Shown: positions 28,453-34,684 of the stretch, in pieces
Position numbering within the stretch: position 1 is the stretch's first letter
Layout of the letters: the number at the start of each line of letters is the position of its first letter
NCBI GenBank assembly: GCA_903852755.1
Contig: CAINRS010000113.1
Location: 1 to 34,684, forward strand
Source: an uncultured Actinomycetes bacterium
GTDB lineage: Bacteria; Actinomycetota; Acidimicrobiia; Acidimicrobiales; Microtrichaceae
DNA: 34,684 nucleotides
Reading direction: 5' to 3'
Program-made: the position numbers and the translations under genes
Notes under the pieces: model-generated
Told to the model about the DNA's origin: nothing
Databases searched by the model: none
The model's input: only the letters and a program-made list of their open reading frames with translations

Positions 28453-28492
28453 CTCCTGTCCCCCAGAAGTCCGTCCACGTGTGAGGCAGTCA

Positions 28493-28972
28493 GTGTCGTT
28501 CGATGTCGGTGACCGCGTCGTGTACCCCCACCACGGCGCCGCGGTGATCACCAAGCGGGAGAAGCGCAAGATCAACGGTGCCACCACCGAGTACCTGGTG
28601 CTCGTGATGGCCCACGGTGAGCTCACCCTGTCGGTTCCGGTCGACAAGGCCGACGAGGTCGGGATGCGTCCCCCGATCGGCAAGGACGAGGTCGACGATC
28701 TGTTCGACCTGCTCGCCAAGAAGGACATCCGCGAGCCGGCCAACTGGAGCCGACGGTTCAAGAACCACCAGGAGAAGCTCAAGTCGGGCGACGTCTACCA
28801 GGTCGCCGAGGTGGTCCGGAACCTGGCGCTGCGCGACCAGGCCAAGGGGCTCTCGGCGGGGGAGAAGTCGATGTTCATCAAGGCCCGCAGCGTCCTCGTC
28901 TCCGAGTTGAGCTTCGCGCTCGACGTCGACGAGGAGGAGGCGCAGCGGCGGGTCGAGGCGCAACTGTCCTGA
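28493..28972 (+). CDS. carD: CarD-family RNA polymerase-binding transcription factor
   Basis: CarD binds RNA polymerase beta and stabilises open complexes, especially at rRNA promoters; it is essential in mycobacteria. The 159-residue product has the N-terminal Tudor-like interaction domain (FDVGDRVVYPHHGAAVI ... EYLVLVMAHGELTLSVPV). The C-terminal helical domain includes Trp85 (EPANWSRRF), the residue that wedges the upstream edge of the bubble in M. tuberculosis CarD. Then come SGDVYQVAEVVRNLALRDQAKGLSAGEKSMFIKAR-type sequences. GTG 28493 is chosen because GAGG lies 6 bases upstream and the family N-terminus (MSFDVGDRVVYP) starts there; GTG 28481 is a possible alternative. Confidence 0.95.
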   Translation: MSFDVGDRVVYPHHGAAVITKREKRKINGATTEYLVLVMAHGELTLSVPVDKADEVGMRPPIGKDEVDDLFDLLAKKDIREPANWSRRFKNHQEKLKSGDVYQVAEVVRNLALRDQAKGLSAGEKSMFIKARSVLVSELSFALDVDEEEAQRRVEAQLS

Positions 28973-29802
28973 CGCCGCGCGTCCTGCAGCTGCTCGCCAG
29001 CACCGACGACGACGACGTCGCCCGGCTGGCGCTCGACCGGCACCGCTGGTGGGTCGATGCGGGTGGCTCCGTGCGCACCCTGGCGCTCGCCCCCGGTCGC
29101 CGTGGAGGTCTGGACGCGCAGGTGCCGGTCCTCGCTCCCTCGACGCGGTCGTGGTCGCTCACGGGTGTACTCCGTTCCGAGATGGAGTGGGCCGACGTGC
29201 TGCTGCTCGTCGGGGCCGCTGCGTCGTTGCAGGGCTCGGGCCGTCTCGGTCGGAGTGTTCCCCCGGTGGTGGTCGACGACGGTCACGGTCCCCGGGCCGT
29301 GGCGCCGGGACCTCCGATCACGCCCGCCGAGCGAGCAGCGGCCCGGTCCCTCCTCGGGGTGGGTGACCGTCCCACCTGGCTGCTCGTCCACGATGCAGCG
29401 GATCGTCGGCGGGCCCGGGCCGCCCGGGTCGGGCCGGACGGTTCGGTCCGCCTCACCCTCGACGATCCGGAGTTGCGCGACGCCGCGATCGCCGCGGCGG
29501 ACGTCGCGGTGTCCCCGATCCCGGTGGACGCCGTCCCCCTCGGCCTGCTCGAGGCCGCCGGCAGGGGTGTGCCGGTTGTCGCGGTCGACTCCGGTGGGGT
29601 CGGCGAGCTGGTCGACGTGCACACCGGCGCACTCGTCGCCGACGACCCGGCCCGGGTGGACGCGGCGATCTCCCAGCTCCTGTGCGACGAGTTCCGACGG
29701 GTCACGGCCGGTGCCGCCGCTGCGGAGCGGGTCCGCTCGGTCGCCGCTCCGGGGCCGTGGGCGGGGGCGTGGCTGCAGCGCTGCACCGCAGCGGTACCGT
29801 GA
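28969..29802 (+). CDS. Short GT4-like glycosyltransferase-family protein (possible CTG start)
   Basis: The C-terminal part resembles the donor-binding domain of GT-B, family 4 glycosyltransferases: SPIPVDAVPLGLLEAAGRGVPVVAVDSGGVGELV, then VHTGALVADDPARVDAAIS. The first glutamate of the usual E-x7-E pair is not clear. Homology-like sequence (TPRVLQLLASTDDDDVARLAL) begins right at the carD stop. The only codon there that could start it is CTG at 28969, in a CTGA overlap equivalent to the GTGA overlaps elsewhere. The first standard start, GTG 29071, would remove the first strand. At 277 residues it is shorter than normal GT4 enzymes, so the acceptor domain is reduced. Substrate unknown; it may be inactive. 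Confidence 0.6.
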   Translation: MTPRVLQLLASTDDDDVARLALDRHRWWVDAGGSVRTLALAPGRRGGLDAQVPVLAPSTRSWSLTGVLRSEMEWADVLLLVGAAASLQGSGRLGRSVPPVVVDDGHGPRAVAPGPPITPAERAAARSLLGVGDRPTWLLVHDAADRRRARAARVGPDGSVRLTLDDPELRDAAIAAADVAVSPIPVDAVPLGLLEAAGRGVPVVAVDSGGVGELVDVHTGALVADDPARVDAAISQLLCDEFRRVTAGAAAAERVRSVAAPGPWAGAWLQRCTAAVP

Positions 29803-30560
29803 CGAACACGATGCAGTCGTCCCGGTCGTTCGCCTCCCTCGTCGTCGCGGCGATGCTCCTGTTGGCCGTCGCCTGCGTCCCGAGCGACGCCAGGGATGCG
29901 ACCGAGCTCGACGACGGGTCGGGGTTCGCTCCGCCCGGCCGGACGGCGCCGGTGTTCCCTCCCACCGGCCTCGTGCCGCCCGACCTGCTGGTCGAGGGGA
30001 TCGTCTTCGACATGACCCAGGCACCGCTGGACCGCAACGTCTGGGTCCCCGACGAGCCGTCGGCCACCTGCGCCGCACGCGGGATCGTCGACGGTCTGGG
30101 CGCGGCCCGGCTCTCCGAGCTGGGCTACCGGCCCGGCACCGAGGGGAACGGGCTCAACCAGGTGGCGCTCACCTCCGCCGAGCGTGAGCTCGTCGCCGAG
30201 CGCGTGGCGGGGTGCCTCGACCTGCGTGATGCAGTCGGGACCCTGCTGATGGGCAACGACCAGATGAGCGGTGCGGACGCCGCGTGCATCGCCGACGGGA
30301 TCGCACAACGTGGCCTGCTGGTCCGGTTCGCCCAGGCGTACGCGTTCGGCGAGAACGTGGACCCGCTCGCCGGCGACGGTGCGCTCGCCGACGCCCTGTT
30401 GGCGAGCGCCCAGATCTGCGTCGGAGCGGATGCCTTCGACTGGCTGGACGCGGAACTGCCGGGCAGCAGCGACGACACGGTGCCCGGGCCGACGACCACC
30501 CTGCCCGGAACCCCCGACGGCCTGGCCAACCGGACGGGATCCGCCGGGACCCAACCGTGA
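29799..30560 (+). CDS. Secreted lipoprotein with cysteine-centred internal repeat
   Basis: The 253-residue product has a lipoprotein signal: a basic N-terminus, the hydrophobic run FASLVVAAMLLLAVAC and the lipobox LAVAC with Cys26. The mature part begins with a Pro/Gly-rich linker, then shows a twofold repeat. TCAARGIVDGLG...RLSELG and GCLDLRDAVGTLLMG are echoed by ACIADGIAQRGLLVRFAQAY and ICVGADAFDWLDAEL, giving four cysteines suited to two disulphides. The end is a Thr/Pro-rich tail. No known function. GTG 29799 overlaps the upstream stop (GTGA); ATG 29811 is the alternative. It lies just before lgt, the enzyme that lipidates such proteins. Confidence 0.78.
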   Translation: MTNTMQSSRSFASLVVAAMLLLAVACVPSDARDATELDDGSGFAPPGRTAPVFPPTGLVPPDLLVEGIVFDMTQAPLDRNVWVPDEPSATCAARGIVDGLGAARLSELGYRPGTEGNGLNQVALTSAERELVAERVAGCLDLRDAVGTLLMGNDQMSGADAACIADGIAQRGLLVRFAQAYAFGENVDPLAGDGALADALLASAQICVGADAFDWLDAELPGSSDDTVPGPTTTLPGTPDGLANRTGSAGTQP

Positions 30561-30576
30561 GCCCCTGCGGTCGGCA

Positions 30577-31614
30577 ATGATGGCGTCCGTGGCATCGCTG
30601 ATCTGGGCGTCCATCCCGTCGCCGCCCTCACAGGCCCTGAACCTCGGCCCGCTCTCGTTGCGGATGTACGGCATCTGCATCGCCCTCGGCGTGCTCGCAG
30701 GGATCGCCCTGGCCCGGAAGCGGTGGAGCGACTGGGGAGGCGATCCCGAGGACCTGGTCACGATCGCCCTGGGGGCGGTCCCGGCGGGGCTCGTCGGAGC
30801 CCGGCTGTACCACGTGGTCACGGACTTCTCCGACAAGTACTCCTGTGCCCCCGACACCGGCTGCTGGTGGCCCGACGCGTTCCTCATCTGGAAGGGCGGG
30901 CTCGGGATCCCCGGGGGCATCCTCCTCGGGACGCTCGTCGGCATCGCCATCGCCGTGCGGATCGGGCTCGACTGGAAGCGAGGACTCGACGTCGCCGCTC
31001 CCTGTCTCCCCGTCGCCCAGGCGATCGGCCGACTCGGCAACTGGTTCAACCAGGAGCTCTACGGTCGGCCCACCGACCTGCCGTGGGGCCTCGAGATCGC
31101 CCCGGAGTACCGGCCGGTCGCCCTGATGGACGTCTGGACGTTCCACCCGACCTTCCTGTACGAGGCGTTGTGGAACCTGGGTCTCGCGCTGGTGATCATC
31201 GTCGGGGCCAAGCGGATCGTGCTGCGGCCCGGCCGCTGGTTCGCGGTCTACGTGATCGGCTACGGGCTGGGTCGACTCTGGGTCGAGTCCCTCCGGATCG
31301 ACTCGGCGACGCAGCTCCTCGGACTCCGCGTGAACACCTGGACGTCGTTGCTCGCCATCGGGCTGGGACTCCTCTGGTTGTTCTGGCGGGGTTCGCCGAT
31401 CGACCGTGAGGGCACCGACCGGCTCCGGGCCGGCGAACCGCTGCGCGACATCTTCAACCTGCAACCGGCGCTGGGCCTGCACCCCGGTGAGCTGCCGGTC
31501 CCGCCGGCCGACCTCGACCCGGACCTGTCCGTCGCCGCCGAGCTCGAGGCCGAGCAGGATCGCGACCCGTCGGATCAGGAACCGGACCAGGTGGACCAGA
31601 CGCGGTCGGACTGA
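30577..31614 (+). CDS. lgt: Prolipoprotein diacylglyceryl transferase
   Basis: Lgt transfers diacylglycerol from phosphatidylglycerol to the lipobox cysteine, the first step of lipoprotein maturation before LspA. The 345-residue multi-helix membrane protein has the Lgt signature GRLGNWFNQELYG (residues 151-163). It also has LRMYGICIALGVLAG, KGGLGIPGGILLG and HPTFLYEALWN. After the last helix (SLLAIGLGLLWLFWRG) comes an acidic cytoplasmic tail of about 70 residues (DPDLSVAAELEAEQDRDPSDQEPD), an actinobacterial feature. Two adjacent ATGs (30577 and 30580) are possible starts. Its 3' end overlaps the convergent beta-lactamase-like gene by 40 bases. Confidence 0.94.
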   Translation: MMASVASLIWASIPSPPSQALNLGPLSLRMYGICIALGVLAGIALARKRWSDWGGDPEDLVTIALGAVPAGLVGARLYHVVTDFSDKYSCAPDTGCWWPDAFLIWKGGLGIPGGILLGTLVGIAIAVRIGLDWKRGLDVAAPCLPVAQAIGRLGNWFNQELYGRPTDLPWGLEIAPEYRPVALMDVWTFHPTFLYEALWNLGLALVIIVGAKRIVLRPGRWFAVYVIGYGLGRLWVESLRIDSATQLLGLRVNTWTSLLAIGLGLLWLFWRGSPIDREGTDRLRAGEPLRDIFNLQPALGLHPGELPVPPADLDPDLSVAAELEAEQDRDPSDQEPDQVDQTRSD

Positions 31615-32378
31615 TCCGGCCAGACCGTCGTGGCCCACTCGCCGAAGCTCCGGTCGGCGAACACGACGCACCCGAGGTCGGCGACGGGATCGACCCAGAG
31701 CAGGGTGCCGCTCCCGCCGAAGTGGCCGAACGTCGCCGCAGCGCAGCGAGCACCCATCCAGTGGGGGTGCTTGGTGCCCCGGATCTCGGGTCCGAGGCCC
31801 CAGTCACAGGGATCGTGTCGTCCCCACCCCGGGACGACACCGGCCAGGTCACCGAAGGCCACCTCCGTGGCGGCCGCGGCGCTCGAGGTGTCCACCAGCG
31901 TGGGCGAGCGGAGTTCGCCGAGCAGGCGGACCAGGTCGTCGACCGAGGAGTCCAGATCGGCAGCGACCGACCCGCCGATCCGACTGGAGTCCATGCCGAG
32001 CGGGTCGAGCACCGCCTCGGTCACGTAGGAGGCCGCCGGCAGTCCGGAACGCACGGCCAGGTGGTCGCCCAGCATCTCGTATCCGGTGTTCGAGTAGATG
32101 CGCCGCCGGCCCGGCGGGGCGAGGACCCGCTCGCTGTCGAAGTCCACGCCGCTCGCATGGGCGAGCAGGTGCGCGACCGTGGCCCCGGGGGGTCCGGCCG
32201 GGTCGTCCAGGCCGATGGTGCCCTCCTCGACGGCCACCAGCACCGCCCACGCCGTGGCGAGCTTCGTGATCGACGCGACCGGTTGCACGCCTCCGGTGTC
32301 GCCGAACCGTTCCACCACTTCGCCGCGGCGAACGACCGCCGCCGCCACGGTCGTCGGGTCCCACTTCGTGCCGTCCAC
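31575..32378 (-). CDS. Serine hydrolase, beta-lactamase (class C/DD-peptidase-like) family
   Basis: The 267-residue protein has the three family motifs: SxxK as SITK (Ser36, Lys39), YxN as YSN (Tyr95-Asn97) and the KTG-like box HFGG (His219-Gly221, in the HxG form of esterase-like members). Other landmarks are HLLAHASGVDF and RIYSNTGYEMLGDHL. There is no signal peptide, so it is probably cytoplasmic and more likely an esterase or peptidase than a resistance enzyme. The start GTG 32378 is chosen over an upstream start at 32441 because TACCCT lies 7 bases before it and the upstream part overlaps the divergent helicase start. It overlaps the lgt 3' end. Confidence 0.86.
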   Translation of the reverse strand: MDGTKWDPTTVAAAVVRRGEVVERFGDTGGVQPVASITKLATAWAVLVAVEEGTIGLDDPAGPPGATVAHLLAHASGVDFDSERVLAPPGRRRIYSNTGYEMLGDHLAVRSGLPAASYVTEAVLDPLGMDSSRIGGSVAADLDSSVDDLVRLLGELRSPTLVDTSSAAAATEVAFGDLAGVVPGWGRHDPCDWGLGPEIRGTKHPHWMGARCAAATFGHFGGSGTLLWVDPVADLGCVVFADRSFGEWATTVWPDQSDRVWSTWSGS

Positions 32379-32385
32379 CAGGTGG

Positions 32386-32391
32386 AGGGTA
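32386..32391 (-). promoter_or_regulatory. -10 element for the leaderless beta-lactamase-like gene
   Basis: TACCCT on the minus strand ends 7 bases before GTG 32378-32376. It overlaps the plus-strand -10 (32390-32395) by two bases. Confidence 0.5.
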
Positions 32392-32395
32392 CGCT
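32390..32395 (+). promoter_or_regulatory. -10 element for the DEAD-box helicase gene
   Basis: TACGCT lies 10 bases before a small upstream reading frame (ATG 32406) and 27 bases before the helicase ATG. It shares two bases with the opposing -10, so the two promoters cannot be occupied at once. Confidence 0.45.
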
Positions 32396-32405
32396 CAGCG
32401 CTGCG

Positions 32406-32426
32406 ATGGACCTGACCCCCGCATGA
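32406..32426 (+). CDS. Possible 6-codon leader peptide (MDLTPA) upstream of the helicase
   Basis: ATG GAC CTG ACC CCC GCA TGA begins close to the predicted transcription start and ends in an ATGA overlap with the helicase ATG at 32423. No Shine-Dalgarno site precedes the helicase start, so translation of this mini-frame could deliver ribosomes to it. Too short to support by composition; the case rests on geometry. Confidence 0.3.
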   Translation: MDLTPA

Positions 32427-33574
32427 GCGCCACCTTCGCATCCCTGGGCATCGACGAGTCGATCTGCCACGTCCTCGCCGAACGCGGCATCACCGAGGCG
32501 TTCGCCATCCAGGAGATGACCATTCCCGACATCCTCGCCGGGCGTGACGTGTGCGGGAAGGCCAAGACCGGCTCGGGCAAGACCCTGGCCTTCGGACTGC
32601 CGATCGTGCAGTTGCTCCGCCGGGCCGCCCCGGGTCGCCCGACCGCACTGGCGCTGGTCCCGACCCGCGAGCTCGCCGTGCAGGTCCGGGACGAGCTCCT
32701 GCCGGCCGCGCACGCCCTCGGGGTGCGCATGGCGGCCATCTACGGGGGCGATCCGATCGACCGGCAGATCAAGCAGCTCGCCGACGGTGTGGACTTCGCC
32801 GTGTGCACCCCGGGCCGGGTCATCGACCTGATCGAGCGTGGCGACCTGAGCGTCGCCGATGTGGAGCACGTGGTGATCGACGAGGCGGACCGCATGGCCG
32901 ACATGGGGTTCCTGCCCCAGGTCGAGTGGATCCTGCGCAACGTCGAGGGGGAGCACCAGACGCTGTTGTTCTCGGCGACCCTCGACGGGGTGGTGGACAC
33001 CCTCGTCCGTCGCTACCAGCACGATCCGACCCGCCACGAGGTGGCGTCATCCGGTGCCACGGTCGAGCACATGGACCACCTGTTCCTGCTGGTCCACGAG
33101 ATGGACAAGGCCAAGGTGTGCGCCTCGATCATCGACGGTGCCGACCGGACGATCGTCTTCAGCGCCACGAAGCACGGTGCCGACCGGCTCGTGCGGCGGC
33201 TCGTCGATGAGGGCGTCAAGGTCAAGGCCATCCACGGCGACCTCCGACAGGCGGCCCGGGAGAAGGCGCTGTCGGAGTTCGCCTCGGGGAAGCTCGCCGC
33301 CCTGGTGGCGACCGACGTCGCGGCGCGGGGCATCCACGTCGACGACGTGGACGTGGTGATCCACTACGACCCACCCGCTGAGCACAAGACCTACCTCCAC
33401 CGGTCCGGTCGGACGGCTCGGGCGGGTGAGCGCGGCGTGGTGGTGTCGCTCGTGCTGTGGAACCAGGAGCTCGAGGTGCGTCGCATCCAGAAGCGTCTGG
33501 GACTCGAGCAGCCGCTCGTCGAGGTGTTCTCGAACGATCCGCGGCTGGCCGACGTCGCGGACTGGCCGGACTGA
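32423..33574 (+). CDS. DEAD-box RNA helicase
   Basis: The 383-residue ATP-dependent RNA helicase has all core motifs: the Q motif region (ITEAFAIQEMTIP, Gln30), motif I AKTGSGKT (47-54), Ia PTRELA, Ib TPGR, II DEAD (153-156), III SAT (184-186), then IHGDLRQ, V TDVAARGIHV and VI HRSGRTARAG. It stops about 45 residues after motif VI, so there is no basic C-terminal extension to suggest a specific RNA target; it is a minimal helicase of the RhlE/CsdA/DbpA group. It probably acts in ribosome assembly or RNA turnover. The ATG at 32423 gives the usual N-terminus (FASLGIDESICHVL). Confidence 0.94.
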   Translation: MSATFASLGIDESICHVLAERGITEAFAIQEMTIPDILAGRDVCGKAKTGSGKTLAFGLPIVQLLRRAAPGRPTALALVPTRELAVQVRDELLPAAHALGVRMAAIYGGDPIDRQIKQLADGVDFAVCTPGRVIDLIERGDLSVADVEHVVIDEADRMADMGFLPQVEWILRNVEGEHQTLLFSATLDGVVDTLVRRYQHDPTRHEVASSGATVEHMDHLFLLVHEMDKAKVCASIIDGADRTIVFSATKHGADRLVRRLVDEGVKVKAIHGDLRQAAREKALSEFASGKLAALVATDVAARGIHVDDVDVVIHYDPPAEHKTYLHRSGRTARAGERGVVVSLVLWNQELEVRRIQKRLGLEQPLVEVFSNDPRLADVADWPD

Positions 33575-33588
33575 GCGCGAGGGTCCGC

Positions 33589-33610
33589 CACCGGTCCCGT
33601 CGGACCGGTG
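33589..33610 (+). terminator. Hairpin after the helicase gene
   Basis: CACCGGTCC, loop CGTC, GGACCGGTG: a perfect 9-bp stem with a tetraloop, 14 bases after the helicase stop and 11 before the next start. No T-tract follows, so if it terminates it does so as a GC-rich hairpin. Confidence 0.5.
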
Positions 33611-33615
33611 AGACT
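33610..33615 (+). promoter_or_regulatory. Possible -10 element for the methyltransferase gene
   Basis: GAGACT ends 6 bases before GTG 33622. It lacks the first T of TAnnnT but has the leaderless spacing seen elsewhere in this window. Confidence 0.25.
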
Positions 33616-33621
33616 GGACCG

Positions 33622-34684
33622 GTGATCGAGCGGGTGTCGGCGCCCGAGGCGCGTCGTCGATTGGGGGTGTACGACACGCCGGCGCCGCTCGCCTCAGCGC
33701 TGGTCCGGTTCGCTGGGTCCTTCGCCGACCGTGTGCCCGAGCTGGTCGCCGACCCATCGTGCGGAAGTGGTCGGTTCCTGATCGCCGCCGCCGATCACCT
33801 GGTGGAGGGGGGCGTGCCACCGGGCGACGTCTGCCGACGACTGGTCGGCTTCGACCTCGACCCCGGCGCCGTGGCCGACGCCCGGGCCGAGCTCACCGAG
33901 TGGTGTCGTCGTCACCACCTCGCCGACCACCACGCCGCGGCTGCCGACCTCCGGGTGCTCGACGCCCTCGTCGAGCTGCCTGCGGACCTCCTCGGCCGGG
34001 TCGACCTGGTGGTCGGCAATCCACCGTTCCTCGCCCAGACGGCCCGGGCCACGCGCCGCACCGCCCAGCAGCGTCGGGCCGTGGCGCAGCGACTCGGGAA
34101 CGTCGCGCCGCTCGCCGACACCGCGGCCCTGTTCCTGCTCCTCGCGGTGGACCTGTTGCGGGATGGTGGCGTGGCCACGCTCATCCAGCCCTCGTCGTTC
34201 CTGTCGGCCCGGGACGCAGCGGCCATTCGCGAGCGGCTGCTCGACCACGCCCGCCTCGCCGGGCTGTGGGGGAGCGACGAACCGCACTTCGACGCCGAGG
34301 TCGAGGTCTGCGCCCCGGTGGTTGTCGTCGGCGGCCACCGGTCGCCGGCACCGGTGCGGGTGGTCTGGGGTCGGGACGCAGCACCGGCCGACACGCTCGA
34401 TCCTCCGGTGGGTCCGGCATCGTGGGGTCCGCTCCTCGCCCGGGCGTTCGGGGTCCCCGTGGTGCCGGCGGCCCGGCCGGGTCGGCCGTCGCTCGGGACG
34501 GTCGCCGCGGTGACCGCAGGGTTCCGGGACGAGTTCTACGCGCTCAGCGCCGCAGCGGTGGACGTCGGAGACCCGGGGTACGACGAGTCGGCGCCGCCGC
34601 TCGTCACCGTGGGGATGATCGACCCGGCCCGGAACACCTGGGGCGTCCGCAACCATCGCCTCGCCGGACGGCAGGTGCTCGCTC
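33622..34684 (+). CDS. N6-adenine DNA methyltransferase (TaqI/Eco57I-like), 3' end beyond the window
   Basis: An open frame from GTG 33622 runs to the window end without a stop, giving at least 354 residues. It has the features of gamma-class adenine DNA methyltransferases. These are GVYDTPAPLASALVRFA (the yTP region), motif I DPSCGSGRFLIAAADHL (Asp44-Gly50, SAM binding), GFDLDPGAVADAR, and the catalytic motif IV NPPF (residues 133-136). FLLLAVDLLRDGGVATLIQPSSFLSA follows, typical of the TaqI/Eco57I group, and a target-recognition-like region begins near 215. It may belong to a restriction-modification or BREX/DISARM-type system, or be an orphan; the neighbour to the right would decide. Base composition is like the rest of the window. 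Confidence 0.85.
   Translation, partial: MIERVSAPEARRRLGVYDTPAPLASALVRFAGSFADRVPELVADPSCGSGRFLIAAADHLVEGGVPPGDVCRRLVGFDLDPGAVADARAELTEWCRRHHLADHHAAAADLRVLDALVELPADLLGRVDLVVGNPPFLAQTARATRRTAQQRRAVAQRLGNVAPLADTAALFLLLAVDLLRDGGVATLIQPSSFLSARDAAAIRERLLDHARLAGLWGSDEPHFDAEVEVCAPVVVVGGHRSPAPVRVVWGRDAAPADTLDPPVGPASWGPLLARAFGVPVVPAARPGRPSLGTVAAVTAGFRDEFYALSAAAVDVGDPGYDESAPPLVTVGMIDPARNTWGVRNHRLAGRQVLA

Noticed and set aside
31575-32378. Antibiotic-resistance beta-lactamase
   Set aside because: No export signal, and the third motif is of the HxG esterase-like form; a general serine hydrolase is more likely.

Overview
The window is about 34.7 kb of very GC-rich, gene-dense bacterial DNA. Four features point to the phylum Actinomycetota. 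The first is a proteasome-activator gene of the Bpa/PafE family. The second is a mycothiol-dependent maleylpyruvate isomerase-like protein. The third is the gene order recA, miaB, miaA, dapF, hflX, then lexA, a LysM cell-division-suppressor-like gene and nrdR, which matches the order known in Mycobacterium. The fourth is the promoter style, with TAnnnT -10 boxes, many placed 5-8 bases before the start codon, as for leaderless mRNAs. The class Acidimicrobiia is my best guess, but that is inference. No tRNA, rRNA, CRISPR, insertion sequence or integrase was seen. The window is mostly conserved chromosomal core; the right end enters what may be an accessory gene, a DNA methyltransferase cut by the window edge.

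Layout. 1-4.6 kb: a TraR/DksA-like protein with a histone-H1-like Lys/Ala tail, lspA, a RluD-type pseudouridine synthase, an Rrf2 regulator on the minus strand, a type I phosphodiesterase/nucleotide pyrophosphatase-like gene and bpa. 4.6-12.1 kb: recA with its SOS promoter, miaB, a degenerate phosphotransferase-like gene, miaA, dapF, hflX (with a probable 1-base frameshift near its start) and a DapC-like aminotransferase. 12.2-15.2 kb: a membrane protein with a Pro-rich tail, then dapE and dapD. With dapF and dapC this puts four diaminopimelate/lysine genes in one stretch. 15.2-18.0 kb: a hairpin-forming 28-bp tandem repeat that copies the 3' end of lexA, then lexA, four LexA boxes, a LysM protein, nrdR and a RibD-like reductase on the minus strand. 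18.0-18.45 kb: a 427-bp non-coding leader full of inverted repeats, then the B12-dependent ribonucleotide reductase nrdJ.

21-26 kb: a choloylglycine-hydrolase family amidase, a coupled minus-strand pair (a COQ4-like protein and a membrane-anchored beta-propeller), surE and an enoyl-CoA hydratase family gene. 26.3-28.4 kb: a tightly coupled operon of a protein with eight 9-residue VDVDAIIxR repeats, an RDD membrane protein and the mycothiol-dependent enzyme. 28.5-31.6 kb: carD, a short GT4-like protein, a cysteine-rich lipoprotein and lgt. 31.6-34.7 kb: a serine beta-lactamase-like hydrolase on the minus strand, a DEAD-box helicase and the partial methyltransferase.

How the genes work together. 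recA, lexA and the LysM gene form an SOS module. recA and the LysM gene also share an exact 12-bp leader motif that sits 8 bases before a -10-like hexamer, which suggests a second, LexA-independent damage promoter. nrdR and nrdJ are a repressor and its likely target. lspA and lgt, at opposite ends, serve lipoprotein maturation. The most unusual loci are the lexA-tail repeat array, the COQ4-like/propeller pair, the VDVDAII-repeat/RDD operon, the non-coding nrdJ leader and the pseudokinase-like gene between miaB and miaA.
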